This document shows positions 59,258 through 64,000 of a stretch of DNA of 64,000 nucleotides, in pieces. The notes below the pieces were generated by a model. That model ran no database searches and was not told where the DNA came from. It worked only from the letters and a program-made list of their open reading frames with translations. Made by a program: the position numbers and the translations under genes. Location: NCBI RefSeq assembly GCF_035989285.1, contig NZ_CP108513.1, positions 3,906,001-3,970,000 of the forward strand, in the 5' to 3' direction. Each line of letters opens with the position of its first letter. Within the stretch, counting starts at the first letter, position 1. The stretch comes from Streptomyces sp. NBC_01235 (GTDB taxonomy: Bacteria; Actinomycetota; Actinomycetes; Streptomycetales; Streptomycetaceae).

Positions 59258-61128
59258 ACCCCCCGGGCGTCTGCGCCCCGGGCGTCTGCGCCCCGGGCGC
59301 GGGCCAGGGCGTAGAGCCGGGCGAGGACGCCGAGGGTGAGCGCGTGGGCGGTGCCGGGCTGTTTGTCGACGAGCTGACGGGCGCGACGCAGGTCGGCCTC
59401 GATGCCCTTGATCTCTTCTCCCTGGGGGCTCTTGAGGGCGGGGGCGGGCTGCTCCAGCTGCTCCTTGCCGAACAGGTGGGCTGCTTCGCTGAGCGCCGCC
59501 TGGGCGAGGGCGGTCATCTCGGAGCTGCGGATCGGATCCTGCGTGTAGAGGGCGTGCGCGGCGACCATGCACTCGGTGACACGCTCGGTGATGCTCCAGG
59601 ACAACGGTCCTGTGCGGACCGGTGATTCGGGGTACACGGCGTGCACGTTGTCCCACAGGCCGACACCCTCGCCGTCGCTGACGCGACGCGCCCAGAGGTG
59701 GTCGAGGATGCTCTCGGCGAGCGTGAGCAGACGGTCCTGCGAGCCGATGGTCCGGGACAGCGCGCACAGTTGGACGGTCCGCTTGAGCAGCTGCGCGGAG
59801 AAGTCGCCCATCGTCCACTTCATGGCCGGGCCGATCTCCTCACTGCCCAGCAGCGGGAGGGTGACTCCGGGGTTGTGCAGGCCGATCGCCGGATCCTCAC
59901 GGGCCGTGCGGCTCGTGATGCGGCCGCGTTCGGCGAGGCGTTCCATGACGGCGACGGTGCGGGTGAGGTCGTCGTCGGTGGCACGGCGGCGCACCAGGTC
60001 GTGGACGAGGATCGAGGCCACGGACAGCGAGAAGTACTCGGACTCCAGCTGCTGGAGCGTGGTGCGCCAGGGGACCTCCTCCAGCGGCCAGGTGGCGGCG
60101 TCGAAGCGGGCGATGCCCGACCAGTACTGCTGGGTGATCTCCCAGCGCAGCCGCAGCGCGTCGGCCAGCTTCTGCTGTTCGGCGGTGAGCAGGCCGAGGA
60201 CGAGGGTGCGCTCGGAGGACAGGGCGGGGATGCCGTCGAGGGCGACGACGGTGAAGTACAGGTACGGCACGGCGTGGGCGACACCCTGAGGCTGCTTGCC
60301 GATGTCCTGGGCGGTCTGCGCCTCGACCTCGACCTCGGGTGCGTCCTTCACCAGGCTCCAGGCCCAGCCGCACTCGAACAGCCGGTTCTCGTTGCGGAGT
60401 TGGTCGGCGACGTCGGTGTCCAGGCCGAGGGTGACGCTCTCGCTGATGAGGGCGCGCAGCGACTTGAACCGGTCCTGGAAGCGTTGCAGGACCTGGCGGT
60501 CGGACAGCCGGCCCCGGCCGAGCAGCCGGGCAAGCGCCTGCCCCTGGTCGGAGGCGATGTCGACGACATTGACGGTGAAGGAACGCAGCAGGCTCACCAT
60601 CGCCGCGGTCAGGCGGGCGCTGGTCGCGTCCCTCAGCTTGTCGATGCGGGCGAGGGTGCCGGCCCGCTGGGTCTTGCCCCGGTACACCTTGAGGAAGCCG
60701 AGGGTGGCCAGGCAGAGCGTGATCGACATGGAGTAGGAGTCGACGACTCCCACTTCCTCCTGCTCCTTGGAGAGTTCGTGCTCCGGGTTCTCCGGGGCGA
60801 AGTAGTAGCCGCCGGCGAAGGTCGGACTCTCCTCGCCGCGGTGGTTCTCCATGAAGTCGCCGAGGATCTCCAGGAGGTTCATGGGAATCTCGCTGGAGTC
60901 ACCCGCGTTCCTGAGGGCCCTCTCCACGTCCAGCTGAGTGGTGTCGGGGTCGTCCAGACGGAACGGTTCGATTTCGGTGGCGGGGTACAGAAGGCAGAGC
61001 AGGCGCTCCGCGTCGGCGACGCTGCTGCGGCCGCCCCATTCACCCCATTGCCATTCTCCGTTGTCGAAGGAATGACGGGCGACGGCCTGCCAGATCTCCA
61101 AAAGGTGCTGCCTCGGCCTCAACTGCAT
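59254..61128 (-). CDS. SCO2524-family protein
   Basis: A 624-residue, mostly helical soluble protein (MQLRPRQHLLEIWQAVARHS) with no signal peptide, membrane helix or enzyme motif that I can see. Typical stretches are ESPTFAGGYYFAPENPEHEL and VVDSYSMSITLCLATLGFLK. It ends in a GADARGADARG repeat. Scaffold or adaptor is possible but unproven. The start at 61128 has GGGGGAT upstream, 33 bases after the methyltransferase gene; the stop overlaps the P-loop gene. Confidence 0.78.
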   Translation of the reverse strand: MQLRPRQHLLEIWQAVARHSFDNGEWQWGEWGGRSSVADAERLLCLLYPATEIEPFRLDDPDTTQLDVERALRNAGDSSEIPMNLLEILGDFMENHRGEESPTFAGGYYFAPENPEHELSKEQEEVGVVDSYSMSITLCLATLGFLKVYRGKTQRAGTLARIDKLRDATSARLTAAMVSLLRSFTVNVVDIASDQGQALARLLGRGRLSDRQVLQRFQDRFKSLRALISESVTLGLDTDVADQLRNENRLFECGWAWSLVKDAPEVEVEAQTAQDIGKQPQGVAHAVPYLYFTVVALDGIPALSSERTLVLGLLTAEQQKLADALRLRWEITQQYWSGIARFDAATWPLEEVPWRTTLQQLESEYFSLSVASILVHDLVRRRATDDDLTRTVAVMERLAERGRITSRTAREDPAIGLHNPGVTLPLLGSEEIGPAMKWTMGDFSAQLLKRTVQLCALSRTIGSQDRLLTLAESILDHLWARRVSDGEGVGLWDNVHAVYPESPVRTGPLSWSITERVTECMVAAHALYTQDPIRSSEMTALAQAALSEAAHLFGKEQLEQPAPALKSPQGEEIKGIEADLRRARQLVDKQPGTAHALTLGVLARLYALARARGADARGADARGV

Positions 61129-61161
61129 ATCCCCGCCCCCTCGCACAGGCCGCAGACTTGC

Positions 61162-61944
61162 CTACCCCGCGCCGAAAGACTTGAATCCACGAGCGACGAG
61201 TATCCCCCTGTAACCGTCCCTGACGAGGCTCCCATGATTCCCCGTCCGGACGACGTCGAGTTCGTCGGCGAAAGGAGAAAGGCTGTCAAGGAGCCGCGAA
61301 CTGTCAATACAGCAAGCCGGAAACTTGGCATCGCCGACCCGGTACCCCAACGAGTCTTCCATGAATCCGGCGACGAACGGAGCCCCCGGGGAGAGTGCCC
61401 CCACGAAGCAAGCAACCGCCCGATGGAACTCCTGGAGTGATGTCGTGATCGATTCGGCGACGAAGAACATCGTGCCCATGGACCAACGGTCCTGACGCTC
61501 GGTCAGATCGAACAGACAGCCAGGCCGCACCCGGACCGCTTGCCGAAACCTCCGCCTGGGCAGCTCCTCGCACGCCTCATAGGTCTTGTGCTGACGCAGG
61601 GCGGCCCAAAACTGATCCCAGTGCGCGTCATAGCCGGGTACTTGCCGTTGCAGGTAGTCCACATTGCTCGCCGACCGCTCAAGGAACGTGATCTCGCCAC
61701 ACCAAGGCAGCATCGCGAGCGCGGGGTACAGGTTCGAGCCCGTACCCACATCGATCCCGGACCGCGGAGGGTCGAATTCCGCACCGAAGTGATCACCGAA
61801 GTGCCTGCTCATGATCTGGATGATCTCCAGGTCGACGCACTGGAGGTGGAGGTAATTTCGACGCATGTATTCGTCCGGGTCGAACTCATCCCAGGACACA
61901 TCGGCGTTTAGGATTGATCCGCCATCAGCCGAATCCGCTCGCAT
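61162..61944 (-). CDS. SCO2525-family SAM-dependent methyltransferase
   Basis: A 260-residue class I methyltransferase. The SAM-binding loop is GIDVGTGSNLYPALAML with the following acidic strand end (ITFLERSA); later motifs include MGTMFFVAESITTSLQEFHR and APFVAGFMEDSLGY. It resembles small-molecule N-methyltransferases of the NNMT/PNMT/TEMT type in pattern. First gene of the six-gene unit; divergent from the GNAT gene with 53 bases between. The substrate is unknown. Confidence 0.82.
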   Translation of the reverse strand: MRADSADGGSILNADVSWDEFDPDEYMRRNYLHLQCVDLEIIQIMSRHFGDHFGAEFDPPRSGIDVGTGSNLYPALAMLPWCGEITFLERSASNVDYLQRQVPGYDAHWDQFWAALRQHKTYEACEELPRRRFRQAVRVRPGCLFDLTERQDRWSMGTMFFVAESITTSLQEFHRAVACFVGALSPGAPFVAGFMEDSLGYRVGDAKFPACCIDSSRLLDSLSPFADELDVVRTGNHGSLVRDGYRGILVARGFKSFGAG

Positions 61945-61997
61945 ACTTCACGGTACCAGTACGACCGACTGACCCCACAGAGATCTCTAGGACCGGC

Positions 61998-62531
61998 ATG
62001 CGTCCTCTTCGACCAGATCATTTCCAGTCGACCTTCCCCCAGGCTCCCCCACTCAAGGAGCTTCGCGACGACGTCCTGCGGATCAGGCACGCCCTGGACG
62101 TCGACCTGCCCGACATCCATCGCCTCGACCGGGAAGCCTTCCCCGGTGCCGCCTACCCCTACTTCGCGCTGCGTCAGTTCTTCGACGTGTTCGACGACTT
62201 CCTGCTCGTCGCCGAGGACATGGAAGACCGCATCCTCGTGGGATACATCCTGGCCTGCCCGAAACCGGACGGAGACTCCTGCTGGCTCCACAGCCTCGGT
62301 GTCACCGAAAGCCTGCGCGGGCGCGGCCTGGGCCGTCGACTCGTCGTCGAGGTCCTGAAGCTGCTGCTGGCCGAAGGTTTCCGCGAGGCCCGCCTGACGG
62401 TGCACCCTGGTAACGCCACGGCTCTGCGCTTGTACGAGTCCTTCGGGTTCACCCCCGATTCCGACGCCCCGCGCCCGGACTACTACGGCCCCGGCGAAAT
62501 CCGCATGACCATGACCCTGCGCCTCCGCTGA
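61998..62531 (+). CDS. GNAT-family N-acetyltransferase
   Basis: A 177-residue acetyl-CoA-dependent transferase. The acetyl-CoA loop is SLGVTESLRGRGLGRRLV (R/Q-x-x-G-x-G) and the C-terminal strand is ATALRLYESFGFTPD, as in RimI-like members. The start at 61998 follows AGGACC. The N-terminal HFQSTFPQAPPLKELRDDVL is extra to the core fold. The acceptor is unknown; it is divergent from the methyltransferase operon and could share a promoter region with it. Confidence 0.85.
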   Translation: MRPLRPDHFQSTFPQAPPLKELRDDVLRIRHALDVDLPDIHRLDREAFPGAAYPYFALRQFFDVFDDFLLVAEDMEDRILVGYILACPKPDGDSCWLHSLGVTESLRGRGLGRRLVVEVLKLLLAEGFREARLTVHPGNATALRLYESFGFTPDSDAPRPDYYGPGEIRMTMTLRLR

Positions 62532-62697
62532 CACTCCGCCACGCAGGTGCCCGGTTGGCATGAAGAGCCCCGGCGCAGGGAAGGCAGCTTGCGTCAAGCG
62601 ATCCGGCACTGCCGCTCATTGCGTGGCCGGCCGTCTTCGACAGGGGGAGCAGAACGGCGCGTGGCTCGCATGCGCCCAGAGGGGGAGACGCGGATCC

Positions 62698-64000
62698 ATG
62701 ACGCAAGGGACCTTGGAAGGATTACCCGGGCTCGCTCCTCAACCGGGCGGAGCGGTCGCACTGACGTCCTGGCAGAGTGCCGCCGGTGCGACACGGATCG
62801 CCTCCGCAGGCGACGACGGCACCGTACGGATCTGGGACGGTGAGAACGGCGCCCCGGTCGGCGGTCCGCTGACGGGCCACAACGCGGGACTCTGGGCGCT
62901 GACCTCGTGGCAGGTCCGAGGCGGGTCGACTCGGCTCGCTTCAGGCGGGGACGACGGGACCGTACGCATCTGGGACCCGGAGTCGGGCACAGAGATCGGC
63001 GAGCCGTTACGGGGACACGACGCGGGCGTGTGGGCGCTGACCTCGTGGCAGACCGCCGACGGATCCGCTCGCATCGCGTCCGCGGGCGAGGACAACACCA
63101 TCCGGATCTGGGACGCGACGACCGGCGCCCCCGTCGGCTCCCCGTTGACCGGGCACGACGCGGGTATCTGGGCACTGACCTCGTGGCAGGCCGCCGACGG
63201 ATCGGCTCGCATCGCGTCCGCGGGCGACGACGGGACCGTACGGATCTGGGACGCGACGACGGGAACGGCCATCGCTCAGCCTCTGACCGGCCACGAGGGT
63301 CGCGTCCTGGCGGTGACATCCTGGGTGGGCGACGGAGAGACGGTCAGGATCGCGTCCGGCGGCGCCGACGGATACCTTCGCATCTGGGACGACGAGGGAA
63401 GCCTGCTGCTCACCACTCGCCCGGCCGGCACCTGGGTCATGGCACTGACCTCATGGTGCGCACCCGACAGAACGGTCCGCATCGCCTCGGCCCACTACGA
63501 CAGGACGGTGCGCCTCTGGGACGCCGGCACCGGCGATCAGGTCCACTCCCCGCTCCTCGGCCATCGCGCCGGGGTGATGGCCCTGACAAGTTGGAGTCGG
63601 CCCGCCGGCACGCCGCGTTTCGCGTCCGCGAGCGACGACGGCACGATACGCATCTGGGACGCGGAGTCCGCCGGCCCGGTGGGCGAACCCCTCGACGGGC
63701 ACACCGCCTCGATCCAGGCGCTCACCAGCTGGTTCGGCCACGACGGCGGTGCGCGCATCGTCTCCGGTCACGCCGACGGTCTGCTGCACATCTGGGACGC
63801 CGACACCGGTGCACCCAGGAGGGAGGCGGTGGACGCCCACACGGGGTGGATCAGGGCGCTCACCCACTGGATCACCCCGGACGGCAGGGGGTGCATCGCA
63901 TCCGCCAGTTATGACGGCACGATCCGGTACACGGACGCCGAAACGGGAAGCGCCGTGGGCGCACCTCCGCCCATGCAGCCGGGCGGTGTCCTGTCCTTGG
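62698..64000 (+). CDS. WD40-repeat protein, 3' end outside the window, with TTA codons
   Basis: The frame from ATG 62698 (after GGGGGAGACG) stays open to the window end, 434 codons. At least eight WD repeats of about 45-50 residues follow one another, each with ALTSW, ARIASAGDDGTVRIWDATTG and PLTGHDAG-type segments, so a beta-propeller is certain; there is no N-terminal kinase or protease domain. Two TTA codons (codon 9 at 62722-62724 and codon 104 at 63007-63009) predict bldA-dependent translation. It is likely a scaffold; partners unknown. Confidence 0.88.
   Translation, partial: MTQGTLEGLPGLAPQPGGAVALTSWQSAAGATRIASAGDDGTVRIWDGENGAPVGGPLTGHNAGLWALTSWQVRGGSTRLASGGDDGTVRIWDPESGTEIGEPLRGHDAGVWALTSWQTADGSARIASAGEDNTIRIWDATTGAPVGSPLTGHDAGIWALTSWQAADGSARIASAGDDGTVRIWDATTGTAIAQPLTGHEGRVLAVTSWVGDGETVRIASGGADGYLRIWDDEGSLLLTTRPAGTWVMALTSWCAPDRTVRIASAHYDRTVRLWDAGTGDQVHSPLLGHRAGVMALTSWSRPAGTPRFASASDDGTIRIWDAESAGPVGEPLDGHTASIQALTSWFGHDGGARIVSGHADGLLHIWDADTGAPRREAVDAHTGWIRALTHWITPDGRGCIASASYDGTIRYTDAETGSAVGAPPPMQPGGVLSL

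Overview
The window is 64 kb of a Streptomyces chromosome. The evidence is very high GC with G/C-ending codons, GTG starts, rare TTA codons, a truncated conservon-type NIT sensor kinase, Tat and lipoprotein exports, and actinobacterial gene sets. From memory, the gene order (nirBD, ppdK, a debranching pair, glyS, a zinc ABC operon with zur, uppS, recO, then the family genes NCBI names after SCO2521 to SCO2525) matches the S. coelicolor SCO2486 to SCO2527 interval. No rRNA, tRNA, CRISPR array, intact insertion sequence or prophage was seen.

Layout. 1-2.9 kb: 5' part of a NIT-domain kinase, an orphan ChvE-type sugar-binding lipoprotein and a 1.1 kb stretch without a gene. 2.9-7.2 kb: secreted M4 metalloprotease, gamma-glutamylcyclotransferase, secreted membrane-tailed protein with a class F sortase, and two relics (chloramphenicol phosphotransferase-like, TSUP permease). 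7.2-11.7 kb: nitrite reductase operon behind a GlnR-type site, ending in a 20-unit 15-bp minisatellite. 11.7-17.2 kb: OmpR-type two-component pair (minus) and a carbonic anhydrase/SulP bicarbonate-transporter pair (plus). 17.2-25 kb: SDR, then two exporter units each preceded by a short exported or peptide-like gene and an internal hairpin. 25-38.9 kb: ppdK, ROK regulator divergent from two glycoside-hydrolase genes, a large lipoteichoic-acid-synthase-like enzyme, dusB and a DHA2 exporter. 38.9-46.5 kb: small membrane protein, XRE regulator divergent from a second DHA2 exporter, serine hydrolase, gene debris, and an aldo-keto reductase/TetR unit under a 23-bp-arm palindrome. 46.5-55.4 kb: glyS divergent from a Zur-controlled zinc uptake operon, then uppS, recO, MFS and a class A beta-lactamase. 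55.4-61.9 kb: six tightly coupled minus-strand genes including the SCO2521-SCO2525 set. 61.9-64 kb: GNAT acetyltransferase and a WD40-repeat protein running off the end.

How genes work together. NirBD plus its helper reductase assimilate nitrite; carbonic anhydrase and SulP handle bicarbonate; ROK, GH and debranching genes handle alpha-glucan or trehalose-type sugar; Zur closes a feedback loop on zinc import. The strongest candidates for undescribed biology are the six-gene methyltransferase/variant P-loop operon, which carries a TTA codon and so probably depends on bldA, and the two short-peptide/ABC-exporter units, one with an in-frame UGA inside an Asn/Pro-repeat peptide.
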